Assembly (NCBI RefSeq): GCF_030732865.1
Contig: NZ_JASHKB010000002.1
Coordinates: 248,001-312,000 of the forward strand
Length of the DNA stretch: 64,000 nucleotides
Source: Roseitalea sp. MMSF_3546
GTDB lineage: Bacteria; Pseudomonadota; Alphaproteobacteria; Rhizobiales; Rhizobiaceae
Reading direction: 5' to 3'
Each line of letters begins with the position of its first letter. Position 1 is the stretch's first letter. Both the position numbers and the translations under genes were made by a program. Shown here piece after piece: positions 10,489 to 21,279 of the stretch. The notes under the pieces are model-generated. The model saw nothing but the letters and a program-made list of their open reading frames with translations, was not told the origin of the DNA and searched no databases.

Positions 10489-11807
10489 TGGCGATCGCGC
10501 GTTCCACCGACAGCGCCAAGCGGCCGCGCCGGCCGGCCATCGTCACCGTGCTCGATCTGGGCAGCACCAAAACGGTGTGCCTGATCGCGCGCATGGTGCC
10601 GTGCGAGGAAGGGCGCTATCTGCACGGCCGCACGCATGCGGCCGAGGTGATCGGGCTGGGCCATGTCCGCTCGCTCGGCGTCAAGTCGGGCGTGATCGTC
10701 GACCTGGACGCCGCCGAGCGGGCGATCCGCCATGCGGTCGAGGCGGCCGAGCGCATGGCCGGCGTGACCGTCGATTCCATGATCGTCAACCTTTCCGGCG
10801 GGCGGCCGCAAAGCGGCATCTGCTCGGCCGCGGTGGCGCTGCGCGACCGGCCGGTATCGCAGCGCGAGATCGACGAGGTGCAGCGCCTTGCGGTCAAGCG
10901 GGCGAGCCGGCTCGACCGGCACGTGATGCACCTGATCCCGGTCGACCATACGCTGGACGGCGAGCGCGGCATCGTCGACCCGCGCGGCATGATCGGCAAC
11001 GAACTGACGCTCAACATGCATCTGGTCGCCGCCGATGCCGCGCCGGTGCGCAATCTCGAACTCGCCATCAACCGGGCGCACCTGTCCATCGAGACGCTGG
11101 TCGCCACGCCCTATGCGAGCGGGCTGTCCACGCTGGTCGACGACGAACTGGAACTGGGCTGCGCCTGCGTCGACATGGGCGGGGGCACCACCTCGCTGTC
11201 GATCTTCGCCGAGCGGCGCTTCGTGCATACCGAACTGATCCCGGTCGGCGGGCATCACGTGACGATGGACATCGCGCGCGGGCTCAACTGCCGACTCGAC
11301 GACGCCGAGCGGCTCAAGGTGATGCACGGCTCGGTGATCGCCACCAGCGTCGACGACCGCGACATGATCCAGATCGCCTCGATGGACGAGGAGGATGCGC
11401 GGGCCGGCCACCAGGTGCCGCGCAGCCTGCTCAACCGGATCATCGCGGCACGCGTCGAGGAGACGCTGGAGATGCTGCGCGAGCGCATCGACCGGTCGGG
11501 CTATTCGTCGGTCGTTGGCAAGCGCGTCATCCTCACCGGCGGGGCGGCCCAGCTTGGCGGGCTGGCCGATCTCGCACGCCGCGTCCTGGGCCGCAATGGG
11601 CGCATCGGCCGGCCCCTGGGCGTGCGCGGCCTGCCGGCGGCGGCGAAGGGACCGGCCTTCGCCACGGCGGTCGGGCTGATGATCTATCCGCAGGTGGCCG
11701 ACAGCGATCATTCGACGACGAAGTTCGCCGGCGGCGCATCGTTGAAACGCACCGGAACAGAGGGTCCGCTCGGGCGGATGACACAATGGATCAAAGAGAG
11801 CTTCTAA
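10485..11807 (+). CDS. ftsA: Cell division protein FtsA (actin-like)
   Basis: FtsA is the actin-like ATPase that tethers FtsZ filaments to the membrane. The 440-residue protein starts with the phosphate-1 motif [14 protein letters not shown]. It continues with [14 protein letters not shown] (phosphate 2) and [14 protein letters not shown] (adenosine region), and ends with the amphipathic membrane-targeting helix [12 protein letters not shown]. Start ATG 10485 overlaps ftsQ (ATGA); the next codon is also ATG. Sixty-five bases separate it from ftsZ. Confidence 0.97.
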   Translation: MMAIARSTDSAKRPRRPAIVTVLDLGSTKTVCLIARMVPCEEGRYLHGRTHAAEVIGLGHVRSLGVKSGVIVDLDAAERAIRHAVEAAERMAGVTVDSMIVNLSGGRPQSGICSAAVALRDRPVSQREIDEVQRLAVKRASRLDRHVMHLIPVDHTLDGERGIVDPRGMIGNELTLNMHLVAADAAPVRNLELAINRAHLSIETLVATPYASGLSTLVDDELELGCACVDMGGGTTSLSIFAERRFVHTELIPVGGHHVTMDIARGLNCRLDDAERLKVMHGSVIATSVDDRDMIQIASMDEEDARAGHQVPRSLLNRIIAARVEETLEMLRERIDRSGYSSVVGKRVILTGGAAQLGGLADLARRVLGRNGRIGRPLGVRGLPAAAKGPAFATAVGLMIYPQVADSDHSTTKFAGGASLKRTGTEGPLGRMTQWIKESF

Positions 11808-11872
11808 ATGCGCAGCAGGACGCGCAAGCGGATGCGGCGGCAACCCATCCGGCACAACAAGGGGATCAAACC

Positions 11873-13741
11873 ATGACGATCAATCTCAAGAAGCCGGACA
11901 TCACCGAGCTCAAGCCGCGCATCACGGTGTTCGGCGTCGGCGGCGGCGGCGGAAACGCGGTCAACAACATGATCACGGGCGGCCTCGACGGGGTCGAGTT
12001 CGTGGTCGCCAACACCGACGCGCAGGCGCTGATGATGAACAAGGCCGAGCGCATCATCCAGCTCGGCATGGGCGTGACCGAGGGCCTGGGCGCGGGCTCG
12101 CAGCCCGATGTCGGACGTGCCGCCGCCGAGGAATGCATCGACGAGATCAACGACCATCTGTCCTCGACGCATATGTGCTTCGTCACCGCCGGCATGGGCG
12201 GGGGAACCGGCACCGGCGCGGCACCGGTGGTTGCCCGCGCCGCGCGCGAGCGCGGCATCCTGACCGTCGGCGTTGTCACCAAGCCGTTCCACTTCGAGGG
12301 CCAGCGGCGCATGCGCACCGCCGATGCCGGCATCGAGGAGCTGCAGGCCAATGTCGACACGCTGATCGTCATTCCGAACCAGAACCTGTTCCGCATCGCA
12401 AACGACAAGACGACCTTCGCCGATGCCTTCGCCATGGCCGACCAGGTGCTCTATTCGGGCGTGGCCTGCATCACCGACCTGATGGTCAAGGAAGGGCTCA
12501 TCAATCTCGATTTCGCCGATGTGCGCTCGGTCATGAGCGCGATGGGCAAGGCGATGATGGGAACCGGCGAGGCGTCCGAGGAGGGCCGGGCGATAAAGGC
12601 GGCCGAGGCCGCCATCGCCAACCCGCTGCTCGACGAGACGTCCATGCGCGGCGCCAAGGGCCTGCTGATCTCGATCACGGGCGGTCGCGACATGACGCTG
12701 TTCGAGGTGGACGAAGCCGCAACCCGCATCCGCGAGGAAGTCGACCAGGACGCCAACATCATCCTGGGCGCCACCTTCGACGAATCGCTGGAAGGCCTGA
12801 TCCGGGTGTCGGTGGTTGCGACCGGCATCGAAGCGGTCGCCGGCACCGACAGCCGCATCAACCTGGTGCCGCGTGCGGTGACCGGCGCAGCCAGCCCCGG
12901 CACGCCCACCGCGTCCAATGCCAAGCCGACGCTGCACAAGCCGCTGGCACCGTCCACTCCGGCGCCGGCCCCGGCGCGCGAGGCACAGCCGGCGCAGACG
13001 CCTGCCGCCGGAACCCAGACCGCGATCGCCGAAACCGAGCGCGACATGAACGCCTATGGCGCGGCCAAGCCCGCCGAACCAGCGCCGGCGCAACCCGCAC
13101 CGGCGGCCGCACAAGCAGGCGAATTCGAGCCCAAGAGCCGGCTGTTCCGTGCACCGCCGCGCGATCCCATGCCGGCCCGCCCGCAGACCACCGCGCGCGC
13201 GCCCGAGCCGGCGCCGGCACCCGAGCCCACGGCCGCGCCTTCGGTCGCCCAGCAGCCCTATTACCAGGCCGAGCCCGCAGCCTCGCAACCGGCGCAGCCG
13301 ACCTATCACGAGCCCGCAGCGCCGCAGCAGCCCTATGCGGAACAGCAGGCGGCGCAGCCGCGGATGCCCGCGGTGCAGGATTTCCCGCCCATCGCGCAGG
13401 CCGAACTGCAGGCGCATGCGGGCACGCTGCACCCGGACGAACTGGCCGACGATCGTGGCCCTTTGGGCCTGCTCAAGCGGCTCTCGCACGGGCTGTCGCG
13501 CAAGGGCGAGGGCGAAGAGGTTCCGGCGCCGCCGCGCCTGCGGCCCGCCGATCCGGCAGCCGGGCCCGCCATGGAGCCGGCTGCTGCCCAGCCGCGGCGC
13601 CAGCTCGGCCAGGAGGCGCAGCTCTACGCACCGCGCAGCGGCCAGCTTGACGAGCATGGCCGGCCCGCCGCCCAGGCACCGGCCGACCATGACGATCAGC
13701 TTGAAATCCCGGCGTTTTTGCGTCGCCAGGCGAATGGCTGA
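11873..13741 (+). CDS. ftsZ: Cell division GTPase FtsZ with long C-terminal linker
   Basis: FtsZ is the tubulin-like GTPase that forms the Z ring. The 622-residue product has [14 protein letters not shown] at the N terminus, the tubulin signature [10 protein letters not shown], the nucleotide-contact NQNLFRIAN and a normal GTPase domain to about residue 330. A Pro/Ala/Gln-rich linker of about 280 residues follows. The conserved C-terminal peptide [10 protein letters not shown], which binds FtsA, ends the protein. Long linkers are usual in this order. ATG 11873 is chosen for the AAGGGG site 8 bases upstream; the open frame further upstream is a shadow of ftsA. Confidence 0.97.
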   Translation: MTINLKKPDITELKPRITVFGVGGGGGNAVNNMITGGLDGVEFVVANTDAQALMMNKAERIIQLGMGVTEGLGAGSQPDVGRAAAEECIDEINDHLSSTHMCFVTAGMGGGTGTGAAPVVARAARERGILTVGVVTKPFHFEGQRRMRTADAGIEELQANVDTLIVIPNQNLFRIANDKTTFADAFAMADQVLYSGVACITDLMVKEGLINLDFADVRSVMSAMGKAMMGTGEASEEGRAIKAAEAAIANPLLDETSMRGAKGLLISITGGRDMTLFEVDEAATRIREEVDQDANIILGATFDESLEGLIRVSVVATGIEAVAGTDSRINLVPRAVTGAASPGTPTASNAKPTLHKPLAPSTPAPAPAREAQPAQTPAAGTQTAIAETERDMNAYGAAKPAEPAPAQPAPAAAQAGEFEPKSRLFRAPPRDPMPARPQTTARAPEPAPAPEPTAAPSVAQQPYYQAEPAASQPAQPTYHEPAAPQQPYAEQQAAQPRMPAVQDFPPIAQAELQAHAGTLHPDELADDRGPLGLLKRLSHGLSRKGEGEEVPAPPRLRPADPAAGPAMEPAAAQPRRQLGQEAQLYAPRSGQLDEHGRPAAQAPADHDDQLEIPAFLRRQANG

Positions 13742-13760
13742 CCGGCCAATGAAGCGTTTC

Positions 13761-13788
13761 GAACGGAGTCCGCGGACGGACTCCGTTC
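13761..13788 (+). terminator. Perfect 12-bp hairpin after ftsZ
   Basis: Arms GAACGGAGTCCG (13761-13772) and CGGACTCCGTTC (13777-13788) flank a 4-base loop, 19 bases after the ftsZ stop. There is no T run, so it may be a Rho-assisted terminator, an mRNA 3' stabiliser or a protein-binding palindrome rather than a classic intrinsic terminator. Confidence 0.55.
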
Positions 13789-14012
13789 ACGGCGTGTTAA
13801 ACTATTGATTGCATTTGCCGAATCATGCAGTTTACGGTGGAGAAGACGTTACAACGGGTAACGATCCGTGATTTGGAACAGTCCCCGACTCGCGCCTAAT
13901 GTGCGCCGCGAAGGGGAGGGGCGCCGCTTCATGTGCAGGTCGACGCGGTGGGATAACAACAGACCGGCGCACTGCGTGTGGGACAAACGATAATCAAAGG
14001 CGGGGCTTGGAG

Positions 14013-14966
14013 ATGGGGACAGACTTGCGCGCGTATCAGGCGTCGCTGCGAAAAGCGGTCAGCCTGTCCGGGATCGGCGTCCATACCGGCGCGGAGGTGT
14101 CCATCACCCTCAATCCCGCCGAACCCAATACGGGCGTGATCTTCCGACGCGTTTTCGAGGACGGCCGCAGCGTGTCGCTGCCGGCCGTCGTCTCGCAGGT
14201 CGGCGCCACCGATCTCTGCACCATGCTGGGCGACCCGGCGGGCGTGCACGTTTCCACCATCGAACACATCATGGCGGCCTTCTCGGCGGTCGGCCTCGAC
14301 AATGTCGTCGTCGACATCGATGGCTCGGAAGTGCCGATCATGGACGGCAGCGCGCGCGTCTTCATCGCCGCCATCGAGGAAGCGGGGATCGAGCACCATC
14401 TGGTCAAGCGCCGGTATATCCGGGTGAAGGAGCACGTACGCGTCGGGCAGGGCGCCTCCTGGGCCGAGTTCCGGCCCCATGACGGAACGCGATTCGAGGT
14501 CGTGATCGATTTCGACAGCCCGGCCATCGGCCGCCAGGAATTTCGCGGGGAGGTCGACGGCGACATCTTCTGCGAGGAACTGGCCGATGCGCGCACCTTC
14601 GGCTTCATGAAGGATGTCGAGTTCCTGTGGGCCTCGGGCCATGCGCTCGGCTCGTCGCTGGGCAATTCGGTGGTGATCGGCGACGATCACCGCGTCATCA
14701 ACTGCGAAGGGCTGCGCCATCGCGACGAGTTCGTCCGCCACAAGACGCTCGACGCGGTCGGCGACCTGGCGCTGGCCGGGGCCATGTTCATCGGCTGCTT
14801 TGCTTCCTATCGCGGCGGACACCGCCTCAACGCCCTGGCCCTGCGCTCGCTTCTTGCAAATCCCTCCGCCTTCGAGATCGTCGAGACTCCCGAGCCGCGC
14901 CCGATGGTGTTCGCCGGCGAGTTCGTCGCCGTCACCGGCCAGGTCTACGCCCCCTGGGCCGTCTGA
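14013..14966 (+). CDS. lpxC: UDP-3-O-acyl-GlcNAc deacetylase LpxC
   Basis: LpxC is the zinc deacetylase that catalyses the committed step of lipid A synthesis. The 317-residue protein has the first zinc ligand in EHIMAAF (His85), the pair in HKTLD (His243, Asp247) and the conserved SGIGVHTG opening. ATG 14013 is the start where homology begins; the open frame upstream to 13899 lacks LpxC character. It follows ftsZ after 271 bases that include a hairpin and an AT-richer stretch (13797-13840) where a promoter could lie. This order is the normal end of the dcw cluster in the group. Confidence 0.97.
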   Translation: MGTDLRAYQASLRKAVSLSGIGVHTGAEVSITLNPAEPNTGVIFRRVFEDGRSVSLPAVVSQVGATDLCTMLGDPAGVHVSTIEHIMAAFSAVGLDNVVVDIDGSEVPIMDGSARVFIAAIEEAGIEHHLVKRRYIRVKEHVRVGQGASWAEFRPHDGTRFEVVIDFDSPAIGRQEFRGEVDGDIFCEELADARTFGFMKDVEFLWASGHALGSSLGNSVVIGDDHRVINCEGLRHRDEFVRHKTLDAVGDLALAGAMFIGCFASYRGGHRLNALALRSLLANPSAFEIVETPEPRPMVFAGEFVAVTGQVYAPWAV

Positions 14967-15161
14967 TCCGGTTTCGTTTCCACCGCCGCCACACGACCCA
15001 TGTGCACCGGCCCGACCGGCGCCCGCATGCGCCTTCGGCAACGCCGCGCAGGGCCGCCCGTGCCACAAAAATGCGCGAATTTCCGGCGATAGCGTTGCCG
15101 CGGGGGCTGCGAACCGGTACATGGTCGCAAGCTGAGCAGTTTTCGGAGATGGTCTGAGTCC

Positions 15162-16028
15162 ATGAACGCCGATCGCCTTTCAAGGCCGTCCCTTCTACGC
15201 GGCGCGGCTACCGTGATTGCACTCGCCGTGGCGGCGACCGGCCTTTCGGCCTGCGCATCGGACAATGACGATCTCGACCTGCAGAGCTATGTCGACACGA
15301 TCGAGCCGGCCGACGCGCTCTACAATCAGGGCCTGGCCAATCTGAATTCGGGCCGGCTGCGCGAGGCAGCGCGCAAGTTCGAATCGGTCGACCGGCAGCA
15401 CCCCTATTCGGATTTCGCGCGCAAGGCCAATGTGATGGCCGCCTTCACGTCGTATCGGCTGGGGGAGTTCGACCAGGCGATCCAGGCCTCGCGCCGCTTC
15501 CTGTCGCTCTATCCGACTCATGAGGACGCGCCCTACGCGCAATACATCATCGGGCTGTCCTACTTCCAGCAGATGCCGGAAGTCACGCGCGACCAGCGCG
15601 ACACGCGCCTTGCCATCCAGAACTTCGAGCGGCTGCTGGAGACCTATCCGGGTTCGATCTACGAAGAGGACGCCCGGGCCAAGATCCGCGCCGCGCGCGA
15701 CCAGCTCGCCGGCAAGGAAATGCAGATCGGCCGCTACTATCTCGAACGTCGCGAATACGCCGCCGCGATTTCGCGTTTCCGCACGGTGGTCGAGGACTAT
15801 TCCAACACCCGCCATGTCGAGGAGGCGCTGGCGCGCCTGACCGAGACCTATTACGCCATGGGTCTTGCCTCCGAAGCGCAGACCGCGGCGGCGATCCTGG
15901 GCCACAACTTCCCCGACAGCGACTGGTATGCCGATTCCTACGCGTTGCTGCAGTCGGGCGGGCTGAGCCCGCGCGAGAACCGCGGCTCCTGGCTGTCACG
16001 GGCGAGCCGCACCCTGTTCGGCGCGTAA
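15162..16028 (+). CDS. bamD: Outer-membrane assembly lipoprotein BamD
   Basis: BamD is the essential lipoprotein of the BAM complex that inserts beta-barrel proteins in the outer membrane. The 288-residue product has a lipoprotein signal peptide ending in the lipobox LSAC (Cys about residue 30). Tetratricopeptide-like helices follow: [18 protein letters not shown], then [16 protein letters not shown] and [15 protein letters not shown]. Length and repeat layout match the ComL/BamD family. Its place after lpxC and before recN is typical for this order. Confidence 0.95.
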   Translation: MNADRLSRPSLLRGAATVIALAVAATGLSACASDNDDLDLQSYVDTIEPADALYNQGLANLNSGRLREAARKFESVDRQHPYSDFARKANVMAAFTSYRLGEFDQAIQASRRFLSLYPTHEDAPYAQYIIGLSYFQQMPEVTRDQRDTRLAIQNFERLLETYPGSIYEEDARAKIRAARDQLAGKEMQIGRYYLERREYAAAISRFRTVVEDYSNTRHVEEALARLTETYYAMGLASEAQTAAAILGHNFPDSDWYADSYALLQSGGLSPRENRGSWLSRASRTLFGA

Positions 16029-16056
16029 CCTTCCGGCGATGGATACGCCGTAACCC

Positions 16057-17733
16057 ATGCTGATCGAGCTCTCGATTCGCGACATCGTCCTGATCGAGGC
16101 GCTGACCATAAGGTTCGATGCGGGGCTGGCGGTGCTGACCGGCGAGACCGGCGCCGGCAAATCGATCCTTCTGGACGCGATGTCGCTGGCGCTTGGCGGC
16201 CGCGGCGATGCGGGGCTCGTGCGCCATGGCGCCAGCCAGGGGCAGGTGAGCGCGGTGTTCGACCTGCCGCCGGGCCATCCGCTGTTTACGGCACTTGAAG
16301 AGGCCGGCGTCGCCATCGAACCGGGCGAGCCGCTGATCCTGCGCCGCACGCAATCGGCCGACGGCCGCAGCCGCGCCTTCGTCAACGACCAGACGGTGGG
16401 CGTTGCCACGCTGCGCATGGCGGGGCGGCAGCTCGTGGAGATCCACGGCCAGCACGACGAGCGGGCGCTCGTGGACACCGCTTCGCACCGGCAATTGCTC
16501 GACACGTTCGGCGGGCTCGGTGCCCAGGTCGACCATGTCGGCGCGCTGCACGGGGCCTGGCGCGCGGCACGGGCGGCGCTGAAGGATCATCGCGCCCGCG
16601 TCGAGGCCGCCGCGCGCGAGGCCGATTTCCTGCGCGCGGCGGTGGAGGAACTGACCGAACTGGCGCCCGAGCCGGGCGAGGAGGGCGCGCTCGCCGAAGC
16701 GCGCGCGGCCATGATGGCCTCTGAAAAGGTCGCCGGAGACCTCAACGAGGCGCTGGAAACGCTGGCCGGGCCGTCCTCGCCGCTGCCCGAGATCGCGGGC
16801 CTGTTGCGGCGTCTCGAGCGCAAGGAGGCCGATGCGCCGGGCCTGCTCGAACAGGTCAACGAACACCTCGGGCAGGGGCTCGATCACCTGGCTGAGGCGC
16901 AAAACCTGATCGAGCAGGCGATCGCGTCGAGCGATCATGACCCGCACGCGCTCGAGCGCACCGAGGAGCGGCTGTTCGCCCTGCGCGCGGCCGCGCGCAA
17001 GCATCATGTCGGCGTCGACGATCTCGCCGCGCTCGCCGTCGAGATGGCCGACAAGCTCGCCGAACTCGATGCGGGCGAAGCGCGCCTTGCAGAGTTGGAC
17101 GCGGCCGAACGGGCCGCGCTCGCGGCCTACGATCGGGCCGCGCTCGCGCTGTCGGAAGCGCGCGGCGCGGTCGCCGACCGGCTCGCCGAAGCGGTGATGG
17201 CAGAACTGCCCGCGCTCAAGCTCGAAAAGGCGCGGTTCATGGTCAACCTTCACGCCGATGCGGACACGCGCACGCCCTCGGGCATCGACACGGTGGCGTT
17301 TCACGTCCAGACCAATCCGGGCACGCGAGCCGGGCCGATGATGAAGGTCGCCTCGGGCGGCGAGCTTTCGCGCTTTCTGCTGGCGCTCAAGGTGGCGCTC
17401 GCCGATCGCGGCTCGGCGCCCACCCTGGTCTTCGACGAGATCGACACGGGCGTGGGCGGTGCGGTGGCCGACGCCATCGGCGCGCGGCTGGCGCGGCTGT
17501 CCGACGCGGTGCAGGTGCTCTCGGTCACTCATGCGCCACAGGTCGCCGCGCGCGCCGCGCACCACTATCTGATCGCCAAGTCGGGCGGCAACGGTTCGGG
17601 CGGCGTCGTCACCTCGGTGACGGAGATGGACAGGCCGGCGCGGCGCGAGGAAATCGCGCGCATGCTGGCGGGCGCCACCGTCACCGAGGAGGCCCGCGCC
17701 GCCGCCGCGCGATTGCTGGAGGGGGCCGGGTAG
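16057..17733 (+). CDS. recN: DNA repair ATPase RecN
   Basis: RecN is an SMC-like ATPase that acts early in double-strand-break repair. The 558-residue protein has the Walker A GETGAGKS near residue 30, a central helical region rich in Glu, Ala and Arg (coiled coil), the ABC signature SGGELSRFLLALK, and the Walker B region LVFDEIDTGVGG followed by SVTHAPQVAARA. The gene starts 29 bases after bamD. A structured repeat and a hairpin followed by TTT lie in the 165 bases after its stop. Confidence 0.96.
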   Translation: MLIELSIRDIVLIEALTIRFDAGLAVLTGETGAGKSILLDAMSLALGGRGDAGLVRHGASQGQVSAVFDLPPGHPLFTALEEAGVAIEPGEPLILRRTQSADGRSRAFVNDQTVGVATLRMAGRQLVEIHGQHDERALVDTASHRQLLDTFGGLGAQVDHVGALHGAWRAARAALKDHRARVEAAAREADFLRAAVEELTELAPEPGEEGALAEARAAMMASEKVAGDLNEALETLAGPSSPLPEIAGLLRRLERKEADAPGLLEQVNEHLGQGLDHLAEAQNLIEQAIASSDHDPHALERTEERLFALRAAARKHHVGVDDLAALAVEMADKLAELDAGEARLAELDAAERAALAAYDRAALALSEARGAVADRLAEAVMAELPALKLEKARFMVNLHADADTRTPSGIDTVAFHVQTNPGTRAGPMMKVASGGELSRFLLALKVALADRGSAPTLVFDEIDTGVGGAVADAIGARLARLSDAVQVLSVTHAPQVAARAAHHYLIAKSGGNGSGGVVTSVTEMDRPARREEIARMLAGATVTEEARAAAARLLEGAG

Positions 17734-17739
17734 GCTCGA

Positions 17740-17793
17740 CGATCCCTCATCCCGAGCTGTGAGGCAATCATCGCCTCGAAGGGTCAGGGATCG
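17740..17793. repeat. REP-like imperfect palindrome between recN and ligA
   Basis: Outer arms CGATCCCT (17740-17747) and AGGGATCG (17786-17793) enclose an inner stem GAGGC (17761-17765) with GCCTC (17773-17777). The core reads TCATCCCGAGC and then CTCGAAGGGT. This resembles the dispersed 'TCATCCTGAGC...TCGAAGG' repeats of alphaproteobacteria and the element at 30245-30268 in this window. The class assignment is from memory and pattern only. Confidence 0.55.
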
Positions 17794-17830
17794 ATGCGCG
17801 GCGCCGCAGTGACGGTAAGAGGTGAGGGGT

Positions 17831-17854
17831 GGGGCGCAAAGTTCGCGCCCCTTT
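17831..17854 (+). terminator. Hairpin terminator after recN
   Basis: The arms GGGGCGC (17831-17837) and GCGCCCC (17845-17851) are perfect, with a 7-base loop, and TTT follows. It lies 98 bases after the recN stop and 45 bases before ligA, and probably separates the two transcripts. Confidence 0.5.
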
Positions 17855-17877
17855 GCCCGCACCGGCAAAAGCGCTAA

Positions 17878-20043
<2,166 letters not shown>

Positions 20044-20131
20044 GCGGTTCGCCGCCGCGATTGTCACGGTGACGCATAAGCGCGTGACCGCGTCCGCCCG
20101 GTGTCGTATCAGGCCGTCGACGGAGCCCTTC

Positions 20132-20836
20132 ATGTCAAACGATACGCGTCAATTCCTGCACGGGGTGCGCGCCGCGCTGCCGGTGATCGCCTCGATCACG
20201 CCGTTCAGCCTGCTGTTCGGCGCGCTGGCCGCCGAGCAGTCGCTTTCTCTCGCCGAGGTCGTGCTGATGAGCGTGCTGCTCTATGCCGGCGCGAGCCAGA
20301 TGGTCGGCATCGAACTGTTCGGCGCCGACATCGCGCCGTGGATCGTGGTGTTCTCGATCCTGGCCGTCAATTTCCGGCACGTGCTCTATTCGGCCGCCAT
20401 GGGCAAGACGATCCGGCATTTCGCCCTTGCGCCCAAGGCGCTGGCCTTCTTCGTGATGACCGATCCGCAATTCGCCGTCACCGAAAAGCACGCCGAGGGC
20501 GGCGCGCCGGTGACGCCGGCCTGGTATTTCGGGCTCGGCGTGCCGTGCTATGCCATGTGGATCGCGGGATCGGTGCTGGGCGCGGTGTTCGGCAATCTGA
20601 TCGGCGACCCGCGCGCGACGGGCGTCGATTTCCTGTTGCCGCTTTATTTTCTCGGCCTGGTCATGGGCTTTCGCGGCCGCGCCATGTGGCTGCCGGTGGT
20701 CGGTGTCAGCGGCGCGGTATCGGTGGGCGCCCATCAGATCGTCGGCACGCCCTGGCACATCAGCGTGGGCGCGCTGGCCGGGGTGATCGTCGCCGTGGCG
20801 CTGGCGGGCCGCCATGTGGGTGAACGCCCCGCCTGA
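20132..20836 (+). CDS. azlC: AzlC family branched-chain amino-acid exporter, large subunit
   Basis: AzlC with AzlD forms an exporter for branched-chain and similar amino acids. The 234-residue protein has about seven hydrophobic segments, starting with ALPVIASITPFSLLFGALA, and the family motif LLYAGASQMVGIEL. ATG 20132 (MSNDTRQFL) has GGAG just upstream; the frame is open earlier but overlaps ligA. azlD starts 5 bases after the stop, so they form a two-gene operon. The link to the ilv genes 30 kb away is only functional. Confidence 0.9.
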   Translation: MSNDTRQFLHGVRAALPVIASITPFSLLFGALAAEQSLSLAEVVLMSVLLYAGASQMVGIELFGADIAPWIVVFSILAVNFRHVLYSAAMGKTIRHFALAPKALAFFVMTDPQFAVTEKHAEGGAPVTPAWYFGLGVPCYAMWIAGSVLGAVFGNLIGDPRATGVDFLLPLYFLGLVMGFRGRAMWLPVVGVSGAVSVGAHQIVGTPWHISVGALAGVIVAVALAGRHVGERPA

Positions 20837-20841
20837 CCGCC

Positions 20842-21138
20842 ATGGATCCAACGACGCTGACCATCATCGCCTTCGGGGCGGTCGCCACCTATCTCACCCG
20901 CATTGGCGGGCATGTCGTGCTGTCGCGGTTCTCGTCGATCCCGCCGCGCGTGGAGGCGGCGCTCGAAGCGGTGCCGGCGGCCGTTCTGGCGGCCATTGTC
21001 GCACCCTATTTCGTCTATGAGGGGTTGGCGGAGTCCCTTACGCTCGTCGTCGCCGCGCTGCTTGCCCTGCGCGTACCGGCGATCCCGCTGCTGGTCATCG
21101 GCTGGGCGATGGTCATGGCGCTGCGGCAGGTGCTGTAG
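20842..21138 (+). CDS. azlD: AzlD family small membrane subunit
   Basis: This 98-residue protein has three or four hydrophobic segments. It contains the AzlD pattern ATYLTRIGG near residue 16 and ALLALRVPAIPLLVIGWAMV near the end. AzlD partners AzlC in amino-acid export. It starts 5 bases after azlC. No further gene follows on this strand for 2 kb, and a GC-rich hairpin lies 76 bases past its stop. Confidence 0.9.
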   Translation: MDPTTLTIIAFGAVATYLTRIGGHVVLSRFSSIPPRVEAALEAVPAAVLAAIVAPYFVYEGLAESLTLVVAALLALRVPAIPLLVIGWAMVMALRQVL

Positions 21139-21213
21139 GTCTGTCGCTGCGACCGGTTCTCGGGCTTGACCCGGTTCGGTCCCTGGCCATCGTGCCGCCG
21201 CCCCAACGCGTCG

Positions 21214-21239
21214 CCTCTCCTGCGCACGCCCAGGAGGGG
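21214..21239 (+). terminator. Possible stem-loop after azlD
   Basis: CCTCTCCTG (21214-21222) can pair with CAGGAGGGG (21231-21239) with one G-T pair and an 8-base loop. There is no T run. It lies between the convergent azlD and aminopeptidase genes and may limit read-through. Confidence 0.35.
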
Positions 21240-21279
21240 CAAGGGGCGGGGGCGAAGACGGGAAGGCCGCGAAAGCGCG

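Noticed and set aside
10577-11872. Open frame upstream of ftsZ in the same frame, giving a protein of over 1000 residues
   Set aside because: It is the shadow of ftsA; FtsZ starts at ATG 11873 with a good ribosome site.
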